This document shows, piece after piece, positions 1 to 6,977 of a stretch of 46,937 bases of DNA. The notes beneath the pieces were generated by a model, which was not told the DNA's origin, ran no database searches, and was given only the letters and a program-made list of their open reading frames with translations. The DNA is from Actinobacteria bacterium UBA3120 (GTDB lineage Bacteria; Actinomycetota; Actinomycetes; S36-B12). Positions within the stretch are counted from its first letter, which is position 1; every line of letters begins with the position of its first letter. Location of the stretch: positions 2,769-49,705 of the forward strand of contig DEZY01000026.1 in the NCBI GenBank assembly GCA_002365735.1, read 5' to 3'. A program made the position numbers and the translations under genes.

Positions 1-270
1 GAACGGCCAGATGGATCTCTGGTTTATGTGATTGGGGAGTACCTCTCTGCCACAGGTTTGGCGGACACTTTGGTGGGTGCGGGAGTGGAGCAAGCCATGG
101 TCTTGGATATGAATCAGTGGTGGGCGGCCGCGTTCTATTTCAACCACAAGAAATCGGGTAAAATTAAGTGCCATGCGTTGGAACCGGCGATTCAAGGAGA
201 CTGCAATCGGTTCTTAAGGGATTACAAGCGAGATAGTTTCCAGATACTTAGTCGACCACAAGCTCAGTAA
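1..270 (+). CDS. C-terminal part of a phosphodiester glycosidase-like protein (partial)
   Basis: The reading frame is open from the first base of the window to a TAA at 268-270, so only the last 89 codons of a longer protein are present. The tail contains GLADTLVGAGVEQAMVLDMN followed by QWWAAAFYF. This resembles the conserved C-terminal segment of actinobacterial phosphodiester glycosidase (DUF2233/NAGPA-type) proteins, where a residue run like AGxxxAMxLDxN precedes the last strand. The family hydrolyses phosphodiester-linked sugars and is often secreted, but nothing here shows substrate or location. Its last 23 bases overlap the end of the convergent arsC gene. The family call rests on one motif, so it is tentative. 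Confidence 0.5.
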   Translation, partial: ERPDGSLVYVIGEYLSATGLADTLVGAGVEQAMVLDMNQWWAAAFYFNHKKSGKIKCHALEPAIQGDCNRFLRDYKRDSFQILSRPQAQ

Positions 271-652
271 TCAGTTCCTCGACCTGGATTCGAATTGCAT
301 CTCGGATGGGTCGAACGAACTCGACGCCTTGACCGGCTGGGTCCTCAAGTACCCAATCCTCGTATCGCTTGCCCGGATAAAATTTGCAAGTGTCCCCGCA
401 ACCCATTGTGATCACGACATCTGCGCACTGAACCGTCTCGTCAGTCAGAATTTTGGGTTGTTCACCGCTGATATCGATACCCTCTTCCGACATGACTTGG
501 ATTGCCACCGGGTTGATTGAATCTGCGGGCGTTGATCCGGCCGAAAGAATTTCGATTCGGTCGCCGGCTAAGTGTGTGAGGTATCCGGCGGCCATTTGCG
601 AACGCCCAGCATTATGAACGCACACAAACAGTACGGTCGGTTTGCTAGTCAT
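248..652 (-). CDS. arsC: Arsenate reductase, low-molecular-weight phosphatase type
   Basis: This 134-residue protein has the LMW protein-tyrosine-phosphatase fold used by thioredoxin- or mycothiol-coupled arsenate reductases, which reduce As(V) to As(III). The P-loop CVHNAGRS (Cys11 to Ser18) gives the CX5R nucleophile motif near the N-terminus. Cys85 and Cys89 in TMGCGDTC are placed like the resolving cysteines of the thioredoxin-linked class, and LEDPAG carries the general-acid aspartate (Asp104). Its ATG overlaps the stop of the upstream ACR3 gene by four bases (ATGA on the minus strand), so the two are translationally coupled. Its end overlaps the convergent gene by 23 bases. Arsenite formed here would be exported by ACR3. 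Confidence 0.93.
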   Translation of the reverse strand: MTSKPTVLFVCVHNAGRSQMAAGYLTHLAGDRIEILSAGSTPADSINPVAIQVMSEEGIDISGEQPKILTDETVQCADVVITMGCGDTCKFYPGKRYEDWVLEDPAGQGVEFVRPIRDAIRIQVEELITELVVD

Positions 653-1731
653 GATCTATTCCTCCAGGTCCATTTGCGGCGCAGCCAAAGTGAGACGTAC
701 ACAAGTGCAACTAGGGCTGGTACTTCGATGAGTGGGCCGATCACTCCGGTTAATGCTTGCCCAGAGGTAACGCCCCACACTCCGATGCTCACTGCGATTG
801 CGAGCTCAAAATTATTCCCCGCTGACGTGAATGCCACGGTGGCTGAACGCGCGTACGGCAAACCGATTGCATGCGCGGCGCCCATTGCGGTAAACCACAT
901 AATCGCGAAATAAATGATCAACGGTATAGCAATGATTACGACGCTCAAGGGATCTGAAGTGATGGCGTCTCCTTGCAATGCGAAGAGCACAACGATGGTG
1001 AAAAGGAGCCCCCAAAGCGCGATTGGTGCAATTCGTGGCGCGAACTTGTTGTCGTACCAATCGTGACCCTTGTGGGCCACTCCCACCTGTCGGGTTAAGA
1101 ATCCCAGGGCGAGGGGAATGCCGAGGAAAATCAGGACGGCCTTGGTGATCTCCCACGTGGAAAAGGCGACGTCTTGGGTGTCTAGCCCAAGCCAGCCGGG
1201 GAGAATCGCTAGATAGAACGTGCCCAGAAGTGCATAGGCAAGAATTTGAAAAATTGAGTTAATGGCGACGAGCAGGGCTCCAGCCTCGCGGTCCCCACAT
1301 GCTAAGTCGTTCCAGATCAGCACCATAGCGATACATCTGGCCAAACCAATGACAATCAACCCGGTTCGAAACGCTGGCTGGTCGGCAAGGAAAATCCACG
1401 CCAGTGCAAACATGAATAGCGGACCAACTACCCAATTAAGAATGAGTGAAAGCCATAGCATCTTGCGGTCACCTGTGAGGTGACCCATCTCTTCGTATTT
1501 GACCCTGGCCAGTACCGGATACATCATGGCGAAGAGTCCGATTGCGATTAACAAGCTGGTGCCATCAATTTTGACGGAGTCAAGTGCGTTTTGAAGACTT
1601 GGGATCACGCGGCCGAGGATCAAGCCAAGCGCCATGGCGATAACAATCCACAACGGTAGGTAGCGGTCTAATGTGGAGAGTTTGCCAATTACTTCTTGCT
1701 CGGATCTATTTTCATGCAAGTCGCTGTTCAT
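649..1731 (-). CDS. acr3: ACR3-family arsenite efflux permease
   Basis: This is a ten-helix membrane transporter of the ACR3 (BASS superfamily) group that extrudes arsenite from the cytoplasm. The diagnostic motif LARCIAMVLIWNDLACGD contains the cysteine essential for arsenite transport in this family. The tail VSLWLRRKW is also typical. I place the start at the ATG at 1731, giving about 360 residues. The frame extends upstream to 1785, but those 18 codons lie over the predicted operator and lack family similarity. It is first in an operon with arsC, overlapping it by four bases. Expression is probably controlled through the ArsR-like box at 1755-1770, although the adjacent arsR copy is decayed. 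Confidence 0.92.
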   Translation of the reverse strand: MNSDLHENRSEQEVIGKLSTLDRYLPLWIVIAMALGLILGRVIPSLQNALDSVKIDGTSLLIAIGLFAMMYPVLARVKYEEMGHLTGDRKMLWLSLILNWVVGPLFMFALAWIFLADQPAFRTGLIVIGLARCIAMVLIWNDLACGDREAGALLVAINSIFQILAYALLGTFYLAILPGWLGLDTQDVAFSTWEITKAVLIFLGIPLALGFLTRQVGVAHKGHDWYDNKFAPRIAPIALWGLLFTIVVLFALQGDAITSDPLSVVIIAIPLIIYFAIMWFTAMGAAHAIGLPYARSATVAFTSAGNNFELAIAVSIGVWGVTSGQALTGVIGPLIEVPALVALVYVSLWLRRKWTWRNRS

Positions 1732-1754
1732 CAAGATGCACTCTGTCACGCTAG

Positions 1755-1770
1755 ATAGATGTACGTCAAT
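1755..1770 (-). promoter_or_regulatory. Probable ArsR operator upstream of acr3-arsC
   Basis: On the minus strand this reads ATTGACGTACATCTAT, an imperfect dyad in which 6 of 8 positions match between half-sites. It resembles the ATTGA-N-ATCTAT type of box bound by actinobacterial ArsR repressors. It sits 24 bases upstream of the acr3 ATG, where it could block the promoter. A TTGACC that could be part of the promoter lies at 1780-1785 on the same strand. The similarity to ArsR boxes is from memory, not a search. Confidence 0.45.
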
Positions 1771-1852
1771 ATGGTTGTGGGTCAAATTGAAAAACTATAG
1801 ATGAACAAGTTATGAACGCGACGATCAGTAAAACGCCCGTGCGAGCGAACAG

Positions 1853-1995
1853 TGTGCGGTGTGTGTCGGTTACCTCACCGAAGCGGTTGGCTTAAGCCAA
1901 CCCACTGTGAGCCATCACCTGAGATTCTTGGTTGGTGTAGAGATTCTGAACCGAGACAGGGCGGCTACTGGACTTGGTGCTCGCTGAATATGGGT
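1853..1995 (+). pseudogene. arsR: Decayed arsR repressor (helix-turn-helix remnant)
   Basis: Read in frame from 1853, the sequence gives LTEAVGLSQPTVSHHLRFLV followed by a short EILNRDR segment. This is the recognition-helix region of an ArsR/SmtB metalloregulator. About 1955-1965 the frame must shift for the expected wing and end to appear (GGYWTWCSLN, read from 1960), matching the usual RGxWxYYxL of ArsR. The first frame ends at TGA 1985-1987. The N-terminal third is absent: nothing recognisable lies between 1800 and 1850. The relic is divergent from acr3-arsC, the normal position for arsR. A truncated and frameshifted gene cannot make a functional dimeric repressor. Confidence 0.6.
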
Positions 1996-2140
1996 GACTC
2001 GGCAGGCCGATATAGCTGCGGTAATAACACTGGGCGCGAAAATCCAAGTGGAAGAATTTCCCCGCGACGATCATTTCAGTTTGCCCACGAGTGCTACGAC
2101 AGTTTTCCTTGATTGGATCGCCACAAGATTTAGCGATTAG
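1988..2140 (+). pseudogene. Possible hydrolase C-terminal relic
   Basis: A stop-free stretch without a start codon directly follows the arsR remnant in the same frame, and ends at TAG 2138-2140. It reads QVEEFPRDDHFSLPTSATTV and then FLDWIATRF. This resembles the end of an alpha/beta-hydrolase, with a DHFSL segment where the catalytic His is usually found, followed by a last amphipathic helix. It may be the end of a gene whose front was deleted together with part of arsR. Amino-acid plausibility is the only evidence, so the call is weak. No promoter or start is visible. Confidence 0.25.
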
Positions 2141-2398
2141 CGCTTCCGGGCAGGGGCTGGGCCCCCAAGCCGACCCCCAAGTCGACCCCGAGCCGAAGCT
2201 GGCCATTCCGACGCATCGGGACGGCAGATCCGTGGCGGTTTAGGGGGAGGAGGACCCTTGTTGGGGGGCGGTGCACAAGCGCGCGAGGGGGGAGAGGACA
2301 TTTATACCAGTGGGAACGGTCCGGTTTTCTAACCGATTGGGTCCGCTGTACGAAGGGCACGTTGCCCCTCGTGTTTTACGTTAGGGAGAAATAGCAAC
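2141..2398 (+). promoter_or_regulatory. Long leader of the cold-shock gene with stem-loop
   Basis: This 258-base stretch holds no credible gene on either strand. It begins with a C/G-rich part (2150-2300) and ends in a leader-like sequence. A stem-loop at 2351-2371 pairs CGAAGGGCA with TGCCCCTCG around CGT, with a single A-C mismatch. A purine-rich ribosome binding site (TTAGGGAGA, 2381-2389) stands about ten bases before the ATG. Long structured 5' leaders are well known for CspA-type mRNAs, which refold at low temperature. The transcription start is not determined, so how much of this region is leader is inference. Confidence 0.4.
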
Positions 2399-2602
2399 AT
2401 GGCAACAGGTACAGTAAAATGGTTCAACTCGGAAAAAGGTTTCGGTTTCATCGAGCAAGCGGATGGCGGACCGGACGTATTCGTTCACTACTCAGCAATT
2501 GATTCCAGTGGATACCGTTCACTAGATGAAAATCAAGCTGTCGAATTCGACATCACCCAGGGCCCTAAGGGACCTCAGGCTGACAAGGTTCGCATCGTCT
2601 AA
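2399..2602 (+). CDS. cspA: Cold-shock protein (CspA family RNA chaperone)
   Basis: This 67-residue single cold-shock domain protein melts RNA secondary structure in the cytoplasm. It shows both RNA-binding motifs: RNP1-type KGFGFIEQ (near residues 15-22) and RNP2-type VFVHYS (near 29-34). The N-terminus [18 protein letters not shown] is canonical, and its length matches the family. The ATG follows a good purine-rich binding site. It is monocistronic, with a structured leader before it and a strong hairpin at 2620-2646 after it. Whether it is cold-induced or constitutive cannot be told from sequence. Confidence 0.96.
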   Translation: MATGTVKWFNSEKGFGFIEQADGGPDVFVHYSAIDSSGYRSLDENQAVEFDITQGPKGPQADKVRIV

Positions 2603-2619
2603 TTACAGACTTCTTAAGG

Positions 2620-2646
2620 TGGCCCCCGGCATTGCGCTGGGGGCCA
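2620..2646. terminator. Bidirectional terminator hairpin between cspA and a convergent gene
   Basis: TGGCCCCC at 2620-2627 pairs perfectly with GGGGGCCA at 2639-2646 across an 11-base loop. This 8-bp GC-rich stem lies 17 bases after the cspA stop and just before the stop of the convergent gene at 2650. A short T-containing stretch follows on the plus strand, but there is no strong T-run, so strength is uncertain. Confidence 0.7.
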
Positions 2647-2649
2647 TAC

Positions 2650-2994
2650 TTATTTCCGCTGCAAGACCTTAATTTTTGGGTTGAGGGCTGTTAGAACTGC
2701 AATGAAATCCTGCGGATTAGCAGGTGTGATCCCGCTCGTTATTCGGTGACCATCGTCAACAAATATGACCGTTGGCTTTTTGGATCGGCCAAGGTCAAGG
2801 GGCATCCAAGATTTTAAGGTTGTGGATCCCCATGCGCGCCATTTTCCGGTACGAAAAGTGAGCGGCGCCACCTTAATTGATTCGATCCGTTCCACCGAAA
2901 TTTCCTTTGTCGTTGCAAGTGGGAAGTAGTAGTGCCTCAGGCGAAGGCCTGTTTGGTCAAGGGTGATCTGCGGATCGCGGTAATTCATTCGCAC
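2650..2994 (-). CDS. Conserved small protein with bacterial PH-like domain
   Basis: This 114-residue soluble protein has no signal peptide or membrane segment. The pattern of alternating strands, with YYFPLATTKEISVERIESIK in the first half, GRSKKPTVIFVDDGHRI in the middle and a helical NPQDFIAVLTAL end, resembles the bacterial pleckstrin-homology (bPH) fold. In that fold a sheet describing 'default form' residues precedes a closing helix. No enzyme motif is visible. It is monocistronic, convergent with cspA and separated from it by the shared hairpin. The fold assignment is inferred from pattern only; function is unknown. Confidence 0.6.
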   Translation of the reverse strand: MRMNYRDPQITLDQTGLRLRHYYFPLATTKEISVERIESIKVAPLTFRTGKWRAWGSTTLKSWMPLDLGRSKKPTVIFVDDGHRITSGITPANPQDFIAVLTALNPKIKVLQRK

Positions 2995-3094
2995 ACCCTA
3001 ATCCAAGCTACTTTCGGTGAATATATTGCAAAAGACCGCAAAATCTGAGAAAAAACGTGCATTTATGCGTACTTACTGCTAGATTAACGTGATT

Positions 3095-3487
3095 ATGGCT
3101 GAAATACGGATATCTGATGCCGCCTCGATGCTCGGGGTGTCTGACGACACGGTTCGCCGCTGGATTGAAATTGGCAAACTGAGTTCAGGTGCGCCGGGAA
3201 ATGGTCCCAGAACCGTGAGCGCAGAAAGCCTCGCCCTTTACATGTCGGCCGCATCGAGACTGGAAGAGACAGTCGTGCACGCCTCAGCTCGAAATCGGTT
3301 CCCTGGGATCGTCACGCGGGTTGAAAAAGATGGCGTGATGGCTTTGGTTGAAATCCAAGCTGGCCCGCATCGGGTCACATCCTTATTGAGTCGTGAATCC
3401 GCAGATGAGCTCGGATTGGCACCGGGGGTGCGCGCTACGGGGGTTGTTAAATCAACCAATGTAGTAATCGAGTTGGAGCAGAATTAA
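3095..3487 (+). CDS. HTH-Mop molybdate-responsive regulator (ModE-like)
   Basis: About 131 residues in two domains. Residues 1-60 are an excisionase/MerR-like helix-turn-helix (ISDAASMLGVSDDTVRRWIE). Residues 65-130 are a single Mop/TOBE molybdate-binding module (ARNRFPGIVTRVEKDGVMALVEI and GLAPGVRATGVVKSTNVVIEL). It therefore probably senses molybdate and controls modABC, whose first ATG overlaps its stop by one base (TAATG). GTG 3089 and ATG 3095 are both possible starts. A -10-like TAGATT at 3080-3085 lies so close that the transcript would be leaderless or nearly so. Whether it activates or represses cannot be read from sequence. Confidence 0.8.
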   Translation: MAEIRISDAASMLGVSDDTVRRWIEIGKLSSGAPGNGPRTVSAESLALYMSAASRLEETVVHASARNRFPGIVTRVEKDGVMALVEIQAGPHRVTSLLSRESADELGLAPGVRATGVVKSTNVVIELEQN

Positions 3488-4257
3488 TGAACAAAATATT
3501 GCCTGGATTTCTGGCATTGACTTTTGTAGTTGGGTTAGGTGCATTCTTCCCTAGTGCATCTGGAGCGGCTCCAAAACCAAGTGGAACACTGACGGTTTCA
3601 GCGGCGGCGTCACTGACTGACGTTTTCCCAGTGATAGCCGACGCTTTTGAGAAACGGTACCCCGATACCGAAATCAAATTCAACTTCGCGGGTAGCTCGA
3701 CACTCATGAATCAAGTAATTGCCGGCGCCCCGGTCGACGTGATCGCGACCGCGTCCGAGTCGATAATTCAAATTGGTGTGGATTCGGAATTGGTTGTGCG
3801 ACCGCTTCGCTTCTCCAAGAATTTTTTGACTATTGCGGTGCCCCTGGGCAATCCAGGCAACATCTCACAGATATCTGATCTACAACAGGACGGATTGCTG
3901 CTTGGGGTGTGTGACACCGCGGTCCCGTGTGGGAGCGCGGCGGTGGAACTCTTCGCCAAAAATACACTCGAGGTTACTGCTGTCACGCGTGAATTAGATG
4001 TCCGATCCGTTCTGGCGAAAGTGATTTCCGGTGACCTTGACGCTGGGATTGTGTACGTCACCGACGTCAAGTCAGCCGAGAACAGGGTTGAGTTTGTGAG
4101 GATCCCATTTCGCGAAAATGTCGTAACTACCTACCCTATTTCTATGGTCGCTGACACCAGAGAACCACAGTTGGCTCAAAGATTCGTCAATTTTGTTCGC
4201 TTCAGCACAACCTCGCAAGGAATCTTGCGTACATTTGGTTTTGCTAAGCCCTGGTAG
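3487..4257 (+). CDS. modA: Molybdate ABC transporter substrate-binding protein
   Basis: This 256-residue protein captures molybdate or tungstate outside the membrane. Residues 1-27 form a Sec-type signal (MNKILPGFLALTFVVGLGAF, cleavage probably after ASGA). The mature protein starts with TLTVSAAASLTDVFPVI, the ModA signature including the anion-binding Ser. Later NFAGSSTLMNQV and DAGIVYVTDV supply further conserved ligand and structural positions. There is no lipobox cysteine at the signal end, which is unusual for a monoderm binding protein. It overlaps the regulator by one base and is followed five bases later by modB, in one operon. Confidence 0.93.
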   Translation: MNKILPGFLALTFVVGLGAFFPSASGAAPKPSGTLTVSAAASLTDVFPVIADAFEKRYPDTEIKFNFAGSSTLMNQVIAGAPVDVIATASESIIQIGVDSELVVRPLRFSKNFLTIAVPLGNPGNISQISDLQQDGLLLGVCDTAVPCGSAAVELFAKNTLEVTAVTRELDVRSVLAKVISGDLDAGIVYVTDVKSAENRVEFVRIPFRENVVTTYPISMVADTREPQLAQRFVNFVRFSTTSQGILRTFGFAKPW

Positions 4258-4262
4258 TTGAA

Positions 4263-5054
4263 GTGAGGAATCAACGCGCACCCCTGTTTCTGCTGGTGCC
4301 CGGTCTGATCGCATTACTGTTCTTGGTAATCCCACTCATCGCGTTGATCCTCCAGACCCCGTGGGAAGCATTCCCAAAAATCATTTCTTCTCCGCAGGCT
4401 CTAGAAGCATTGAGGCTTTCGTTCGTAGTTTCACTGGCGGCTACCGCACTTGCTGCAATTTTCGGGATACCGATGGCTTGGTTGCTGGCTCGCGAAGTTC
4501 TGCCATTTACTGGGTTATTGCGGGCCCTGGTAATTGTGCCCCTGCTGTTGCCTCCCGTTGTCTCCGGTGTCGCGCTGCTTGAAGGGCTTGGCCGACGCGG
4601 GCTGGTCGGTGGATTTCTCTATGACACATTTGGAATTACCTTTCCATTTTCGACTGTGGGAGTTGTCATTGCGACAACCTTCGTGGCCATGCCATTTTTG
4701 GTAATCACGATGGAAGGTGGTTTCCGCTCTTTGCACCAGCGCTATGAGGATGCCGCCGCAACATTGGGCGCTAGCTCTCGGCGAGTTTTCTTCCGAATCA
4801 CCATGCCCATGGTCGCGCCTGCCGCAATTGCCGGACTTGTTCTGTGCTGGGCCCGAGCACTGGGTGAGTTCGGGGCCACAATTACATTTGCCGGAAACTT
4901 TCCCGGTGTTACTCAAACTATGCCACTGGCCGTATACACCGCACTTGAATCTGACCGTTCAGTAGCCATCGCACTGTCCATGGTGCTACTTGTCGTCAGC
5001 GTTGGCGTGCTTGTCGCACTGCGAGGTAAGTATCTGCAGACGAGAGCCTCATGA
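4263..5054 (+). CDS. modB: Molybdate ABC transporter permease
   Basis: A 263-residue inner-membrane permease with about six transmembrane helices. The binding-protein-dependent transport signature EDAAATLGASSRRVFFRITM (near residues 160-180) is the cytoplasmic loop that docks the ATPase. ARALGEFGATITFAGN just after it is a strong ModB/CysT marker. The GTG at 4263 is chosen because it follows the modA stop by five bases and a purine-rich run precedes it. Its stop overlaps the modC ATG by four bases (ATGA), indicating translational coupling. Confidence 0.93.
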   Translation: MRNQRAPLFLLVPGLIALLFLVIPLIALILQTPWEAFPKIISSPQALEALRLSFVVSLAATALAAIFGIPMAWLLAREVLPFTGLLRALVIVPLLLPPVVSGVALLEGLGRRGLVGGFLYDTFGITFPFSTVGVVIATTFVAMPFLVITMEGGFRSLHQRYEDAAATLGASSRRVFFRITMPMVAPAAIAGLVLCWARALGEFGATITFAGNFPGVTQTMPLAVYTALESDRSVAIALSMVLLVVSVGVLVALRGKYLQTRAS

Positions 5055-6124
5055 AAATAGATGCCAATTTTTCCGTTACTCGGGGTGATTTCAGACTAAA
5101 TATTGACACGATCTTTTCAGCAGGGGCGGTTACCGCTGTCCTGGGGCCAAATGGATCCGGTAAGTCGACTTTGCTTCGTGTTCTTGCCGGGTTACAAAGG
5201 ATCGACTCGGGTGAAATTGTGTTTGGTGATCAGGTCGTGAACAAGGCTCCATCGATTCACGTTGTGCCACAGGAACGATCCGTGGGTGTGGTTTTTCAAG
5301 ATTACGCTCTTTTCCCTCACCTGTGTGTGCTGGATAATATTGCATTTGGCCCTCGGTCCCTGGGTTTGTCGAGGAAAGCTTCCCAAGCGCGAGCGCAATC
5401 GCAGTTGGCGTCTTTGGGTATCACTGATTTGGGGCCGCGAAAGCCGAATCAGATTTCTGGTGGTCAGGCCCAGCGAGTGGCTTTGGCTCGCGCATTGGCC
5501 ACTGAACCCAATGTTCTATTGCTCGATGAACCGCTTTCAGCACTCGATGTCCAAACAAGGGAAGGCGTGCGAGCCGAGCTGGAAAAGCAAATTAACGGAT
5601 TCGGCGGATGCGTAGTTTTCGTTACACACGACCCACTCGATGCCATGTTGCTCGCGGACCGAGTCATCGTTTTAGAAGACGGGTCCATTGCCCAACAAGG
5701 AACGCCCAGTGAACTGGCGGCCAGGCCCCAGACCGACTACGTAGCTACTTTGATGGGTGTGAATCTGATTCGGGGGGTGGCGGATCAGGGCGTCTTGCAA
5801 GTGGACGGCGGGGGAGTGCTGAGCGTGCCGCAGGTGGAACTGCGTGGAGCAGCCCTAGCGGTACTCAGACCCGAAGCCATCACCCTTCATCTGTTGAGGC
5901 CCGAAGGCAGTGCCCGCAATGTGTGGCAAGGACGTGTTCGTGCACTTACGCCAATGCACGACCGAATCCGGGTCAGTATTGACGCTTTGCCACCGGTGGT
6001 AGCCACAATCACTCACTCAGCATTGGCGGATCTAAAGCTCAGCGTGGGAACGCCCATTTGGGTCAGCGCAAAGACATTGACGATTGAGGCTTTCGAAGTA
6101 GGAGCCAAGAAAGAATTGGAGTGA
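5051..6124 (+). CDS. modC: Molybdate ABC transporter ATP-binding protein
   Basis: This 357-residue ATPase powers the ModAB importer. It has Walker A GPNGSGKST (32-40), Q-loop VFQDYALFPHL, signature ISGGQAQRVALARAL and Walker B VLLLDEPLSALD followed by the switch His in FVTHD. The C-terminal third (from about residue 235) forms a TOBE/Mop-like regulatory domain (LAVLRPEAITLHL and IRVSIDALPPVVATITHSAL), as in ModC. The length is typical. It ends five bases before the convergent crotonase stop, with no obvious terminator between them. Confidence 0.94.
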   Translation: MKIDANFSVTRGDFRLNIDTIFSAGAVTAVLGPNGSGKSTLLRVLAGLQRIDSGEIVFGDQVVNKAPSIHVVPQERSVGVVFQDYALFPHLCVLDNIAFGPRSLGLSRKASQARAQSQLASLGITDLGPRKPNQISGGQAQRVALARALATEPNVLLLDEPLSALDVQTREGVRAELEKQINGFGGCVVFVTHDPLDAMLLADRVIVLEDGSIAQQGTPSELAARPQTDYVATLMGVNLIRGVADQGVLQVDGGGVLSVPQVELRGAALAVLRPEAITLHLLRPEGSARNVWQGRVRALTPMHDRIRVSIDALPPVVATITHSALADLKLSVGTPIWVSAKTLTIEAFEVGAKKELE

Positions 6125-6129
6125 TGAAG

Positions 6130-6927
6130 TCACGCCCCGCTGAAATTTCCGTCCCGTCTTTCTAGGAAACTCGCAATCCCTTCAGCGGCATCCTTGCTGG
6201 CCAAAATCCCAGGAAGGGTTGCGCGCAGGTGTTCTATTGCTGCTTTCTCGCCGTCTTCGCGAGAAACTCTGGCGTTTGCCAGCGTGGCATAAACGCCGAG
6301 GGGCGCTTGTTTGGCGATCACTTCAGCCAATTCAATGGCGCGCTCAGTGTCCTTCCCCACCGGGGTGATTTCCTGAATCAGCCCGATTCGTAAGGCTTCT
6401 TCGGCTCCGAATTCTTCACCCGTGAGTAAAAATTTCATGGCGTTACCCCAACCCAACTGTTGAGTCGCCCGGATCGTGGCTCCACCAAATGGCATAATTC
6501 CACGAGCAATTTCAAGTTGCCGAAAACGTACGTTTTCTGCGGCAACCACAATGTCGCTGGCGAGCGCCAGTTCAATACTCAGAGTGAATGCAATTCCGTG
6601 CAGGGCCATGACAATTGGTTTACTCACTTTCTGGGCCCAGAGTCCATAAGGATCAATGTTGGTAGTTCCTGAGAGCGCTCCGGGGCCATGTGTGGCTACT
6701 TCCGGCCCTACTTCGGCGAGGTCTAGTCCAGCGCTGAAATGGTCGCCGTGGGCGTGAACGACCCCAACGCGCAGGTGGGGAGTGTCTTCGAGGTGTTGAT
6801 ACGCCTGGGCTAGTTGCTCAATCGCCGCGAGATTCATGGCGTTGTATTTATCGGGGCGATTAAGACCAATGAGGAGAATGTGTCCATGTTCTCGGACAGT
6901 GATCGGGGTTTCTGTTGGCTCAGTCAT
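6130..6927 (-). CDS. Enoyl-CoA hydratase/isomerase (crotonase) family protein
   Basis: A 265-residue crotonase-fold enzyme, probably acting on acyl-CoA esters in beta-oxidation or a related pathway. Both glutamates that activate water in classical enoyl-CoA hydratase appear conserved: Glu119 in TLSIELALASD and Glu139 in FRQLEIARGIMPFGG, 20 residues apart as in the rat enzyme. The first oxyanion-hole segment is HFSAGLDL (63-70). The second is HGIAFTLSI, where the usual GGG is replaced. It is divergent from the next genes, which include an acyl-CoA dehydrogenase. A TAGAAT hexamer six bases before the ATG suggests a leaderless transcript. The exact substrate is unknown. Confidence 0.85.
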   Translation of the reverse strand: MTEPTETPITVREHGHILLIGLNRPDKYNAMNLAAIEQLAQAYQHLEDTPHLRVGVVHAHGDHFSAGLDLAEVGPEVATHGPGALSGTTNIDPYGLWAQKVSKPIVMALHGIAFTLSIELALASDIVVAAENVRFRQLEIARGIMPFGGATIRATQQLGWGNAMKFLLTGEEFGAEEALRIGLIQEITPVGKDTERAIELAEVIAKQAPLGVYATLANARVSREDGEKAAIEHLRATLPGILASKDAAEGIASFLERRDGNFSGA

Positions 6928-6939
6928 TCATGAATTCTA
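6928..6939 (-). promoter_or_regulatory. -10 element and six-base spacer, leaderless crotonase promoter
   Basis: TAGAAT (6939 down to 6934) is followed by exactly six bases and then the ATG at 6927, so transcription would begin at or within a base of the start codon. No convincing -35 is seen. The same spacing recurs at many genes in this window. Confidence 0.5.
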
Positions 6940-6977
6940 ATGGTTGGTGATAGATTTTGATCAGAGGAAGGGTTCCT

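Noticed and set aside
4515..4916. Long open frame on the minus strand inside modB
   Set aside because: It is antisense to a clear permease gene, has no binding site, and its composition (Cys/Gln/Arg-rich) is what an antisense frame of a helical membrane protein gives.
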